DNA of 35,216 nt from JAULUH01 sp032111745 (GTDB taxonomy: Bacteria > Chloroflexota > Anaerolineae > JAAEKA01): assembly GCA_032111745.1 (NCBI GenBank), contig JAULUH010000489.1, positions 1 to 35,216 on the forward strand, in the 5' to 3' direction. The notes beneath the pieces were generated by a model. It saw nothing but the letters and a program-made list of their open reading frames with translations, did no database searches and was not told where the DNA came from. Shown here piece by piece: positions 1 to 7,164 of this stretch. Made by a program: the position numbers and the translations under genes. Position 1 is the first letter of the stretch, and every line of letters starts with the position of its first letter.

Positions 1-115
1 GTCGGTGGTGGAGGCAGTCGTCCCCAGCGCCGATGAAGCCGATGCCGGTCAGCAGGCCGGCCAGTCCCGAGCGCCAGAGCACAGAAAGCCTGGGTGAGTC
101 AACGTCGGTCAGCAT
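1..115 (-). CDS. Possible partial ORF, membrane-like N-terminus
   Basis: A minus-strand frame opens at ATG 115 and runs off the window edge after 38 codons. It contains a hydrophobic stretch, LAGLLTGIGFIGAG (about residues 18-31), which resembles a glycine-rich transmembrane segment such as those of MgtC-type proteins. Upstream of the ATG lies AAAAGAG, a weak ribosome-binding site. The polar residues that follow (DDCLHH) are unusual inside a membrane protein. Too little is visible to assign a family, and the frame may be fortuitous. Confidence 0.3.
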   Translation of the reverse strand, partial: MLTDVDSPRLSVLWRSGLAGLLTGIGFIGAGDDCLHHR

Positions 116-302
116 CAGTCTCTTTTCTTGCCTCGCCCACACCGTCCGATCGACCCTTGAAACCGGGTGGTGTTGCCAGCGGCACGGTGCAACTGACCCG
201 GGATCAAGTCCCACCGGTGATCTCATTAAAGCACATCAGCGTGGCGAAAACGTGGCCTGGACGAACAGGTGCGATGCACTTTACCCTACCCTGAAAAAGC
301 GA

Positions 303-325
303 ACTCCCGCTTTATCAGCGGGAGT
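303..325 (-). terminator. Intrinsic terminator after the winged-helix family gene
   Basis: A perfect 9-bp inverted repeat (ACTCCCGCT / AGCGGGAGT, 5-nt loop) is followed on the minus strand by TCGCTTTTTC at 302-293. It lies about 45 bp after the stop codon of the 370-1899 gene and has the form of a rho-independent terminator. Confidence 0.75.
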
Positions 326-369
326 CACTAGTACCTTAACACTTTATTTCTTGCACATAGAGCAAGGAA

Positions 370-1899
370 TCATGGTAATTGGCCGTGAGCGAGGGCCGGG
401 ATGATCACCATCTCACGGACCTTAAGGGCCAAGGTGGCAACCTGGCAACCGAAGTCGGTGAGATAGTAGTGATAGTGCTTGCCAACACGTTTGACGAGAC
501 CATGAACACGGAGGCGCTTGAGCAGACGGGTGATCTGGCCTGCGTTCTTGTGAGGTAGCTGGGTGCGTAAGGCTTTGTTGGAGAAACCGCTGATGACAAA
601 TTCACCGCTGAGTAAGAGGCGGAACAAAGAGGAGTCCTCCTCAGAGAGGAGATTGAAGCCCTTGTAGCGATGGTTGTCATCTTGCTGGGTCTCGGTCAAC
701 TGGTGGAGCTTATCCACCCCGGCTTCAGGCGTTTCGATGGCCGAAATGAACTTGAGGTAGCGTCGGTTGACGGCTTGCAAGGTTTCGGCCAAGGGCGGCA
801 AGCTGTAGATGGTTTTCTGCATGGGAGCATACTGCATCGAGGTGGTACCGTCTCGATGTTGCACCTCTCGATACTGCGTAAAGAAGGACACATCGTTGAC
901 CGTCGTCTCGACACGCATGACCTGATTGAACTTGTCGTATAGCTTGATGGCGACGGGTCCCATCTGATGCTTGATACGCCGCCCCAGCCAACGCTGGTTG
1001 TAGCGATTGCCCATCTCACCTTGATAGTTGCCATGCAGTTTGCGACCCAGGAAGGTCGCTATGTCAGCAGGTTGGACTGCTTGGATAAGCGCTTCTAGCA
1101 GGTGAGGGAACAGCGCTTGTAAGGTGGCCTGAGCGTGGAAGACCACATCCGTAGCATATTCTGCTTGCATGATGCTCCAGTAATAGCTCACGGCGAGGGT
1201 TTGGACCACTGGGCAGTACTGGAGCGCATACGCATCCAGTTTGGCATGCAAGGCCTCGATATCCAACGCAGTCGCTAACTGGTTGGCACGCACAAAGTCG
1301 CTGATGGACAGAAAAGCGTTATCAGCTAACTGAAAGGCCATGCCTTCCGCCTTCAGAGCAGCCGCCAAGGCATTATGACCGTTGAAATAGAACTGCAGGC
1401 GAAACGGACACCAGGTCGGCACTCTCAGATAGCACAGACCCAGATCGGGATCGCTGAAGTAGAAGTAGTAGTGCAAGCACTTGCCCTGCTCTGCCTTAAC
1501 ATAGGTATGCCCAGTCTGCTTGTCGTGCCATGGACGATACGCCTGACACCGTTCCATGGCCGAAAAGATGTGCACTAACCCAGGATGATCGCCACGCTGA
1601 GCCAGAATCTGCTGGATGCGATCTTCTTTGCGAAATGCGTCTTGCTTGCGAATGAACTCGATCTCTAGACCCTGCGCCTTAGCGATGCTCTCGGCATTGG
1701 TCCGAATGGCATCTCGCAACGGTTCGGCAAACTGCTTACCATAGTCAAAGATGCGGATCCCGCGGTCGTACAGGAACTTCGTCATCCCTTTGGCATAACA
1801 CAGCGGTTCCAGATTGCCACTCAGGATCACACGGTCATAGCACGCCAACACGCCTGCGATTTCGCCAGCGTACTTCTCCGTCATCAATGCAATGGCCAT
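370..1899 (-). CDS. Uncharacterised 509-aa protein, C-terminal winged helix
   Basis: The protein starts at ATG 1899 with GAGGTG five bases upstream. The N-terminal part contains YDRVILSGNL and GIRIFDYG. The centre has well-ordered blocks such as CLHYYFYF, CPFRLQFYFNGHN, FLGRKLHGNYQGEMGNR and MGPVAIKLYDKF. The last 90 residues, including SGEFVISGFSNKALR and HYHYYLTDFG, look like a winged helix, which is probably why relatives tend to be labelled MarR-like. From memory, close relatives occur widely in metagenomes; this could not be checked here. The gene is clearly lower in GC than its neighbours and stands alone between a terminator and a repeat-rich spacer, which suggests horizontal acquisition. 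There is no transposase motif. The function is unknown; a nucleic-acid-binding or mobile role is only inferred. Confidence 0.8.
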   Translation of the reverse strand: MAIALMTEKYAGEIAGVLACYDRVILSGNLEPLCYAKGMTKFLYDRGIRIFDYGKQFAEPLRDAIRTNAESIAKAQGLEIEFIRKQDAFRKEDRIQQILAQRGDHPGLVHIFSAMERCQAYRPWHDKQTGHTYVKAEQGKCLHYYFYFSDPDLGLCYLRVPTWCPFRLQFYFNGHNALAAALKAEGMAFQLADNAFLSISDFVRANQLATALDIEALHAKLDAYALQYCPVVQTLAVSYYWSIMQAEYATDVVFHAQATLQALFPHLLEALIQAVQPADIATFLGRKLHGNYQGEMGNRYNQRWLGRRIKHQMGPVAIKLYDKFNQVMRVETTVNDVSFFTQYREVQHRDGTTSMQYAPMQKTIYSLPPLAETLQAVNRRYLKFISAIETPEAGVDKLHQLTETQQDDNHRYKGFNLLSEEDSSLFRLLLSGEFVISGFSNKALRTQLPHKNAGQITRLLKRLRVHGLVKRVGKHYHYYLTDFGCQVATLALKVREMVIIPALAHGQLP

Positions 1900-2096
1900 A
1901 ATTCACCTCGCTCACCACAAGTGTCGAGGTATTCTACACCAAGTCCTTTCTTCTTGCAGGCCAGATCCCCTTTTTGGTTCTGGCTTGTCCAGGTTAGGTA
2001 GAGCAGTGGACGGTACATTGATGGACAAAGTCGGGTTACTCCTCTCTACGATCGAGCTACGCCAGCATCGCGGCGTCGAGGTCCCATCACCACGGA

Positions 2097-2194
2097 GTCG
2101 AGGCCCAGGATCCATGGAGTCGAGACTTTAGCCGGTCATCCCAGGGTCGAGGCCCAGGCCCCATGGAGTCGAGGCTTTAGCCGGTCACTTCTCG
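2097..2194 (+). repeat. Two tandem 49-bp units with the GTCGAGGCTTTAGCCGGTC core
   Basis: GTCGAGGCCCAGG starts at 2097 and again at 2146. Each unit contains ATGGAGTCGAG(A/G)CTTTAGCCGGTC, with cores at 2116-2137 and 2165-2186. The same core recurs at 32565, 32641 and 35034, and inverted at 35069, so it is a dispersed intergenic family. Confidence 0.8.
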
Positions 2195-2219
2195 CGTCCG
2201 TCGCCGAAACCCCGCTGCC

Positions 2220-2336
2220 CTGTCATGCCAAGCGGCTCGAGCAGCTAACGTCGCTGGCGCACAAGGCGCCGCCAGCACGCGCCGTCCATGCGAGCATCCA
2301 ACGCAGCGAAGCATCTTTCTTCGCATGAGATGACAG
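2220..2336. repeat. MITE-like element with CTGTCAT termini
   Basis: CTGTCATGC at 2220-2228 and ATGACAG at 2330-2336 form short terminal inverted repeats around GC-rich, partly self-complementary sequence. The internal GCGAAGCATCTTTCTTCGCATGAG resembles the widespread bacterial repeat that begins TGTCATGC or TGTCATTGC and ends GAAGCATCT or GAAGCAATC. It has no coding capacity. Confidence 0.5.
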
Positions 2337-2403
2337 TCACCGCTGAGCAAACCGATTATACCATTAGCCGGCTAACGAACCGTAAGCCACATTCCTCAAC
2401 CCC

Positions 2404-2919
2404 TTAGAGGCCGGTCACATCATAGCGCAACCCTGCGCGCGCCCGGTCAATCTCGTTGAGCACCTCCGTCGGCTGCGGCACATCCCGCAGCTCGAAGGAG
2501 CCGTCGGTCGAGGCAGTCTGGCATACGATGTCGCCGAAGTTGAAAAGAGTAGCCAGGATACCGCTCTTGACGATACTCGTGTTTTGTACGTGTCTTAGGC
2601 TGGTCGATGACACCTGGTGGTTGAACGGGGAGGTCTTTAAGGAGTCGATGAGGCGCTGGTTGGTGATCAGCCAGAGGTCGTTCATGTAGCGATAGACCGC
2701 AAAGAAGCCCACCAACAACCCCACCGCCACCGCCCCCACGATCAGCACTGCGCACACGGTGACCAGGTCAGGCGACCGCGCTGTCAGCCACGACAGCACG
2801 ATTATGGCCAGTAGCGTCATCGCGGTGATCAAGATGACCTGCAAGATGATGAAGATCGGATGGCGCCGCACCAGCTGCACCAGCTCCTCTCCGGGCTGGA
2901 GGGTCACAGGTAAGTCCAT
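2404..2919 (-). CDS. PH-like (bPH2/YdbT-type) membrane protein
   Basis: The 171-residue protein has a short cytoplasmic N-terminus (LQPGEELVQLVRRHP), two transmembrane helices (about residues 20-45 and 53-75) and then a bacterial PH domain. The signature features are LWLITNQRLID at the start of the first strand, SLRHVQNTSIVKSG, LFNFGDIVCQTA and the final helix. Proteins of this layout place a PH-like domain at the inner membrane face; their biochemical role is mostly unknown. The start at 2919 is preceded by AGGA at a short spacing. It follows the receiver-cyclase gene by 53 bp on the same strand and may be cotranscribed with it. Confidence 0.8.
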   Translation of the reverse strand: MDLPVTLQPGEELVQLVRRHPIFIILQVILITAMTLLAIIVLSWLTARSPDLVTVCAVLIVGAVAVGLLVGFFAVYRYMNDLWLITNQRLIDSLKTSPFNHQVSSTSLRHVQNTSIVKSGILATLFNFGDIVCQTASTDGSFELRDVPQPTEVLNEIDRARAGLRYDVTGL

Positions 2920-2972
2920 CTAGTCCTGCCCTTTCTGTTCGCACCTATCTTGCACAGGCACCGGCATTGACC

Positions 2973-3983
2973 CTAATTCCCCTGGCTGCTGGCCACCCGC
3001 AACGGCGGAAACTCACCCTGCAAGCCCGGTGCCAGCAGTTGGTAGATCCGCTCCGGTTGGCCCAGGCCCCGCATCCGCTGCGTGCCCAAATCGTGTAGGG
3101 TGACCCCCGATGGCAGGTCCTGCCCCACCAGTTCGGCCGTGGTCGCCGTGAGCAATACCTGGCCGCCGTGCCCTGCCGACATCACCCGTTGCACCCGCAC
3201 CGGGGTGAGGCCGGGCAGGTATTCCCTCCCCTCGACCTCACCCGGGCCTGTGTGCAGGCCCATGCGCACCCGCAGCCGGCCTACAGCCATCCATGGTTCG
3301 CTCTCCAGCCGTCGCTGGGCCTCCAGCGCGGCCAACAGGGCATCCTTGGCCTGCGCGAATGCGGCACAGAACGCATCGCCGACCACCAGAAAGATGTAGC
3401 CGTTGTGCCCCGTGATCGACTCCCGCAGAATGTCGTGATGGCGAGCCAGGGCTGCCGGCATCTCATTGGGATAGGCTTCCAGGAGTTGGGAGCTCCCCTC
3501 GATATCGGTGAAGAGAAAGGTTACCATGCCCGTCGGCAGGCCGGCGCTGGTCTCTGTGGCACTGCCGGTGAGGGCCTCCTCGGCTTCCGGCGCCAGCGTG
3601 GGCTGGCCCGCATGCGCGTTGCGAATAGCCTCCGCCAGATCCTCCGCGGTCACGTTCTTGAGCAGGTAACCAATGGCTCCCGCATCCAACGCCCGCTGAA
3701 CGAGGCCCTCCTCCTTGTAGCTGGTTAGCGCCACCACCTGGACCTGCGGAAAGGCCTGCCGAATAGCCTTGGTGGTGGCAGCGCCGTCCACCCCCGGCAT
3801 TACCAGGTCCATCAAGATCACGTCGGGCTGCAAAACCCGGCAGCGGGCCATGGCCTCCTCGCCCCCGCCTGCCTCGCCCACCAGTTCCAGGTCGTCGAAC
3901 GCCAACAGGAATGCCCCCAATCCGCTGCGCACCACGGCGTGGTCGTCAACTAGCATCACTCGGATCGGTCTCAACAGCGTCAT
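2973..3983 (-). CDS. Receiver domain fused to a class III nucleotide cyclase domain
   Basis: Residues 6-125 form a NarL-type receiver with acidic pocket D13/D14, phosphoacceptor D59 (LMDLVMPG), T87 and K109. Residues 152-325 form a class III adenylate/guanylate cyclase homology domain with metal-binding D160 (FLFTDIEGSS) and D203 (VVGDAF), and SAGHGGQVLLT further on. The block that normally reads VNRAAR reads PVRVQR (261-266), so the transition-state Asn is replaced by Val262 while Arg266 is kept. This suggests reduced or absent cyclase activity, although the metal aspartates remain. The frame stays open upstream to 4346, but the extra 121 residues match a decayed neighbouring gene. The start at MTLLRPIRV (3983) is chosen because the receiver begins there. 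The ribosome-binding site is weak. Confidence 0.8.
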   Translation of the reverse strand: MTLLRPIRVMLVDDHAVVRSGLGAFLLAFDDLELVGEAGGGEEAMARCRVLQPDVILMDLVMPGVDGAATTKAIRQAFPQVQVVALTSYKEEGLVQRALDAGAIGYLLKNVTAEDLAEAIRNAHAGQPTLAPEAEEALTGSATETSAGLPTGMVTFLFTDIEGSSQLLEAYPNEMPAALARHHDILRESITGHNGYIFLVVGDAFCAAFAQAKDALLAALEAQRRLESEPWMAVGRLRVRMGLHTGPGEVEGREYLPGLTPVRVQRVMSAGHGGQVLLTATTAELVGQDLPSGVTLHDLGTQRMRGLGQPERIYQLLAPGLQGEFPPLRVASSQGN

Positions 3984-4109
3984 GGCCTGCTTCTTCAGTC
4001 GGCGAGCTGGCGCAGCCATGCCTGGCTGCCAAACAAATCCGCTCAATTGTACTTCAAAACGGATGCTGCGACAACAAACCGCCTCCCTCAGGATCTGCCA
4101 TAGGGTATT

Positions 4110-4545
4110 CTGCTGGTCCAACACTCGTTTAGAATGTGCGCCAGCTCGTGTCTTAGCCCCAGCTCCCTTACCAGTGCCTGCATAGCCTGGCCGGCTACGG
4201 CAGAAGGCCAGCAGCCCATCCCCCATCAATCCTGCCACCGTACCCTCGTCTCGGTACACCGGCTGGATCATGCGCTCGAACGCCGCGCTGTGCCGATTCC
4301 CGCGCCTCCACCGCCCTGGCCACCATCTGCGGCCATCCAGGTTCACCGCCTAACATGCGCCAGGCCTCAGGACTCACCAGCGCCCCGCAGTTGTCGCAGA
4401 AAAGACCGGACTCGCCAGCGCATTCAACCAGCGCGGACACTCGTGCCCCAGCCGCCAGCCGCAATTCCGGCAGCAATCGGCATCCGTGTGGTCGCCCTGA
4501 TGGCAAACAGGACAAATCAGTTCTTTCACTTCACCCGTCCACGTC
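4110..4545 (-). pseudogene. Relic of a zinc-ribbon/class III cyclase gene
   Basis: Three frames of the minus strand carry consecutive pieces of one protein type. The first frame gives a zinc ribbon, ELICPVCHQGDHTDADCCRN followed by CGWRLGHECPR. A second frame continues with GLFCDNCGALVSPEAW. A third gives AAFERMIQPVYRDEGTVAGL and MGDGLLAF, close to the class III cyclase phrase that normally reads like MIxPVYRYEGTVARLMGDAILAFFG. Zinc ribbons followed by a cyclase are a known arrangement. At least two frameshifts and the loss of most of both domains make this a pseudogene. The last fragment is in frame with the intact receiver-cyclase gene, which artificially lengthens that ORF. Confidence 0.7.
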
Positions 4546-4560
4546 ACGCATTCATCACAT

Positions 4561-4589
4561 CGTAGGGGCGGTGCCTCTGTGCCCGCCCC
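4561..4589. repeat. GTAGGGGCGG...CCGCCCC stem-loop repeat
   Basis: GGGGCGG at 4565-4571 pairs with CCGCCCC at 4583-4589 around an 11-nt loop. Related hairpins beginning with (C)GTAGGGGCG or GGTAGGGGCGG lie at 9512-9539 and 22191-22214, all in spacers next to gene ends. Confidence 0.6.
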
Positions 4590-4596
4590 CTTCGTG

Positions 4597-4660
4597 CCCT
4601 TCGCGCTCCGTGCCCTTCGCGCTTCGTGCCCTTCGCGCTTCGTGCTCTTCGCGCTTCGTG
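4597..4660. repeat. Four 16-bp tandem repeats (CCCTTCGCGCTTCGTG)
   Basis: Units begin at 4597, 4613, 4629 and 4645 with one or two differences each. Degenerate flanks extend to about 4692, ending TCATCGTGTTCCAG. A diverged relative at about 13980-14030 ends GATCGTGGTCCAAA. Confidence 0.75.
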
Positions 4661-4856
4661 CTCTTCGTGTCCCTTCGCGTCATCGTGTTCCAGACGCCCC
4701 TCGCGCGCACCCATCTCAAAGTGCCATGCCAAGATGCCCGGCACTTCACATTGCGCCAGGCACCTGGGCTCGACTTATCTCTTCCGTTGAGCGCAATCTG
4801 CCGCGGTTTCCCACCTCAAACGGTCACCACCGTCGACATCTCCAACCCGGCCTCCC

Positions 4857-5471
4857 CTACAACCTCCGCCCCAGCCACGCCATGCCGGCACCCTCCACCG
4901 CGCCTGCCACCAGGCCACCCGCACCAGCGCTCACGAGCTCGCGCCCTTCCTCACCCAGGCCAAACGCAACCACCAGCGCCAGCCCTACCGCCACAGTACT
5001 GACGGCAATCCACCATCCGAACCCCTTGGCCTGATGGCGCACTGCCAGCCACTGGCCCCCGCCAATCACCAGGCCGAGGAACGCGCCCGCGGCCAGGAGG
5101 ACCCCCAGTCCGTCGCTGGGCTCCTGCCCGGCCATCAGGGGCAACAGGACACCTAGGCCCACCGCCCCCCCAAGGGCGCTGGCAATGACCCAGCGCGCCA
5201 GCTGGCTCGTGCGCCCCCTCAGGGCCAGTGCCTGCAGTCCCACGCCCGTCCCCATGATCAGGCCCCCGCCCACCCCGATCACCGCCGCCGCCATTACCGG
5301 TCCCCAGGCCGCTTGCAGGCCTTCGCCAACATTCCACATGAATGCCAGGCCCGCCAGTAGCCCCACCGCAAACCCGATGGCAGTCAGCACCATCCAGATC
5401 AACCCGAAGCTCAGTGGAGACCGCATGTCTGCGCGGCCATCCGTCAGTGAACGATCAAGCGTTTGACTCAT
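4857..5471 (-). CDS. Glycine-rich polytopic membrane protein, unknown function
   Basis: The product has 204 residues if started at 5471 (MSQTLDRSL), which is preceded by GGAGG at good spacing. The frame is open to 5549 but that extension lacks a better start. After a cytoplasmic N-terminus of about 25 residues come five or six hydrophobic segments rich in Gly and Ala, with phrases such as IGFAVGLLAGLAFMW, AAAVIGVGGGLIMGTGVGLQ and GGAVGLGVLLPLMAG. No family is recognised. The upstream region (5548-5604) carries the same promoter and inverted-repeat module as sodC and the kinase gene. This suggests an envelope-associated target of the neighbouring two-component system. Confidence 0.75.
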   Translation of the reverse strand: MSQTLDRSLTDGRADMRSPLSFGLIWMVLTAIGFAVGLLAGLAFMWNVGEGLQAAWGPVMAAAVIGVGGGLIMGTGVGLQALALRGRTSQLARWVIASALGGAVGLGVLLPLMAGQEPSDGLGVLLAAGAFLGLVIGGGQWLAVRHQAKGFGWWIAVSTVAVGLALVVAFGLGEEGRELVSAGAGGLVAGAVEGAGMAWLGRRL

Positions 5472-5547
5472 CGATAGCCTCCAGATTTGGTGATGCATAA
5501 CAGGCGTTTCGTTAGCTCTTGCCTCACGCCACGCCGTCGACGCCTGC

Positions 5548-5604
5548 ATCCTACCCCACCTGGCGTCCCCCTGTCATGAGGCCGCTGTCCTGACTGCTTC
5601 GGGA
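5548..5604 (-). promoter_or_regulatory. Promoter/operator module copy A (membrane protein)
   Basis: Read on the minus strand: TCCCG at 5604-5600, seven bases, CAGGA at 5592-5588, then ATGACA (5577-5572), an 18-nt spacer and TAGGAT (5553-5548). The -10 lies 77 bp from the start codon at 5471. Copies B (7061-7117) and C (9352-9408) align without gaps. Confidence 0.7.
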
Positions 5605-5677
5605 AAGCTGGCCGGGAGTTCGGGCATCCTGTCCCGACTCCCACTGCCGCCCCCACATCCCGCTACCCGTCGATTCT

Positions 5678-6340
5678 CTATCCCTTCCCCGCCGCTCCCC
5701 CAAACCCCGCCTCCCGGGCCCGCACGATGGCCTGTGCCCGGTCTGCCACCTGTAGCTTGCTGAAGATGTTGCTCACATGGTTGCGCACGGTCTTTTGGCT
5801 CAGTACCAGGCGCCGCGCGATCTCCTCGTTGTTGTAGCCCTGGGCAATCAACCCCAGGACCTCCCGCTCCCGCTCGGTTAGCTCTGGAAACAACAGTGGC
5901 GCGGCCGCCGGCCTCGGGGCCGTAAAATACGACATCAGCCGGCTGGCGATCGCCGGCCCGAACAGCGCCTCCCCCCGCGCCACGGCGCGGATCGCCCGCA
6001 ACATCTCCTCCTGGTCCGCACCCTTCAGCACGTAGCCCCGCGCCCCGGCCCGCATCGCCGCAAACACCGAATCGTCGTCCTCGAACATGGTGACCACGAT
6101 GATCCCCACGTGTGGGCTGGTGGCGACGATCCGCCGTGCTGCCTCGATGCCGTTCAAGCCCGGCATCTGGATGTCCATCAACACCACGTCCGGCTGCAGT
6201 GCCTCTGCCGCCTGCACAGCCTCCTGCCCTGTCGCCGCCTCACCTACGACCTCGGTCTCCGGTACCGAGCCCAGCAACGAGCGCAAGCCTTCACGGAAAA
6301 GCGTATGGTCGTCGGCCAACAAAACTCGAATGGTGTCCAT
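5678..6340 (-). CDS. NarL/LuxR-family response regulator
   Basis: The receiver domain covers residues 1-120, with acidic residues D10/D11, phosphoacceptor D56 (VLMDIQMPG), T84 and K106. A LuxR-type helix-turn-helix follows at about 155-205 (LTEREREVLGLIAQG, NNEEIARRL, SQKTVRNHVSNIFSKL). The start is placed at MDTIRV (6340) because GGGAG lies eight bases upstream and a promoter-like pair at 6365-6393 would begin transcription after the longer alternative start at 6364. It lies in a run with a HisKA_3 kinase and sodC, so it is the likely partner of the 7165-9270 kinase and the likely reader of the inverted repeats upstream of three neighbouring genes. Confidence 0.92.
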   Translation of the reverse strand: MDTIRVLLADDHTLFREGLRSLLGSVPETEVVGEAATGQEAVQAAEALQPDVVLMDIQMPGLNGIEAARRIVATSPHVGIIVVTMFEDDDSVFAAMRAGARGYVLKGADQEEMLRAIRAVARGEALFGPAIASRLMSYFTAPRPAAAPLLFPELTEREREVLGLIAQGYNNEEIARRLVLSQKTVRNHVSNIFSKLQVADRAQAIVRAREAGFGGAAGKG

Positions 6341-6364
6341 CAACATGCTCCCTGTTGCGTCCAT

Positions 6365-6393
6365 ACTTTAGCCGAAGTCCCGGCCTGGCGCAA
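6365..6393 (-). promoter_or_regulatory. Predicted sigma70-type promoter of the response regulator
   Basis: On the minus strand TTGCGC (6393-6388), a 17-nt spacer and TAAAGT (6370-6365) precede the regulator gene. A small hairpin (CCCGGC 6379-6384 / GCCGGG 6394-6399) overlaps the spacer and -35. Confidence 0.4.
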
Positions 6394-6412
6394 GCCGGGC
6401 CTTTGCCCGCCA

Positions 6413-6459
6413 CGCGACATGGGGCGCATGGGCTGGAAACCCATGCGCCCCATGTCGCG
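6413..6459. terminator. 20-bp perfect stem-loop between sodC and the regulator
   Basis: CGCGACATGGGGCGCATGGG (6413-6432) is perfectly complementary to 6440-6459, with a 7-nt loop. It lies just after the sodC stop (6478). There is no T-run, so it could be a strong processing or termination structure rather than a classical intrinsic terminator. Confidence 0.6.
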
Positions 6460-6477
6460 CCACCTCCGGCGTCTATC

Positions 6478-7008
6478 TTATTCGATCACGCCGCAGGCCA
6501 CCCGCCCGCCACTGTTACCAGTCGGGTCCGTGACCTGGTCATCCTCGTTCGCGTGGATGATGACGGCGCTGCCGTCGGCGTCGAACAACGTCGTCGGCCC
6601 GGCTGACAGCGTCGCCCGGTCCGTGGTAGCGTTGAGATGGCCCACGCCAGCCTCGTTCACCACCAGGTTGGGCAGGTCACCGGCATGAGCACCAGCAGGG
6701 TTGTCCAGGCCGTGCTCCGCGCCCAGCGGGTTGTGATGGCCGCCAGCCGCCGCAAAGCTGGGCACGCACGCTCCTACCGCGTGCAGGTGGATGCCATGCC
6801 GGCCCGGCGTCAGGCCCTTCACCTTCACGTTCACGTGCAGGATGCCGTCGGCATCCTCGGTGAACTTGGCGGAACCGACCACGTTGCCCGCCGTGTCCAC
6901 CAGGGTCGCCGACGCCCGCTCAGCACCGTCGTTGCGGGCAAAGGCTGCCGTCGTCAACGCGGCCACCGCTAACAGGATCATGATCAGAACAACAGAGAAA
7001 CGTTTCAT
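6478..7008 (-). CDS. sodC: Secreted Cu/Zn superoxide dismutase
   Basis: The 176-residue protein converts superoxide to oxygen and hydrogen peroxide outside the cytoplasm. A signal peptide covers about residues 1-25 (MKRFSVVLIMILLAVAALTT, cleavage near AFA). The metal ligands are visible: copper H74 and H76 in GRHGIHLHAVGAC, bridging H91 in AAGGHHNP, zinc H99, H108 and D111 (HAGDLPN), and copper H152 (VIIHANEDD). C81 and C172 can form the conserved disulfide, and GNSGGRVACGVI is the typical C-terminal block. The start at 7008 is preceded by GAGGAGG. It lies between the kinase and the response regulator and has promoter module copy B upstream, so it is a likely stress-regulated target of that pair. 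Confidence 0.95.
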   Translation of the reverse strand: MKRFSVVLIMILLAVAALTTAAFARNDGAERASATLVDTAGNVVGSAKFTEDADGILHVNVKVKGLTPGRHGIHLHAVGACVPSFAAAGGHHNPLGAEHGLDNPAGAHAGDLPNLVVNEAGVGHLNATTDRATLSAGPTTLFDADGSAVIIHANEDDQVTDPTGNSGGRVACGVIE

Positions 7009-7060
7009 CTTATCCTCCTCAATACAGCTACGCGATCAGGGAACTCGTTCTACGCCCGTC

Positions 7061-7117
7061 AGTTTACACGATTCTCTGTCCCGCTGTCATGAGCCTGTTG
7101 TCCCGAATGCGCCGGGA
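7061..7117 (-). promoter_or_regulatory. Promoter/operator module copy B (sodC)
   Basis: Read on the minus strand: TCCCG (7117-7113), seven bases, CGGGA (7105-7101), then ATGACA (7090-7085), an 18-nt spacer and TAAACT (7066-7061). The 38-nt segment 7080-7117 aligns without gaps to 5567-5604 and 9371-9408. Confidence 0.75.
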
Positions 7118-7164
7118 TAATACCTGGAAATGCGCGGCCCCCCGCACTGCCACGCACCGTGGCC

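Larger units (their letters stand above)
1900..2403. other. Repeat-rich spacer without a gene
   Basis: No convincing coding sequence is visible. The left part holds the upstream region of the 1899 gene. The right part carries two tandem 49-bp units containing the GGAGTCGAGGCTTTAGCCGGTC core, then a roughly 117-bp element bounded by CTGTCAT and ATGACAG. Confidence 0.7.
4546..4856. other. Spacer with hairpin and short tandem repeats
   Basis: No gene is supported. The spacer holds the GTAGGGGCGG hairpin (4561-4589), the 16-bp tandem repeats (4597-4660) and about 150 bp without recognised features. Minus-strand ORFs here are Arg/His-rich translations of the repeat. Confidence 0.65.

Noticed and set aside
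240..2000. Possible terminal inverted repeats around the 370-1899 gene (CCTGGAC near 257, GTCCAGG near 1989)
   Set aside because: Only seven bases match, with no extension and no target duplication, so an insertion element cannot be claimed from this.
2216..2236. Resemblance of CCCTGTCATGCC to the regulon promoter module
   Set aside because: The GTCCYGA and CGGGA parts and the correctly spaced -10 are absent; the match is explained by the TGTCAT-type repeat.
3984..4346. 121-residue N-terminal extension of the receiver-cyclase gene
   Set aside because: It is built from fragments of the decayed cyclase gene and has no better ribosome-binding site; the receiver begins at MTLLRPIRV.
4544..4749. 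Minus-strand ORFs rich in Arg, His and Glu over the 16-bp repeats
   Set aside because: They are translations of a tandem repeat and show no start signal or protein-like composition.
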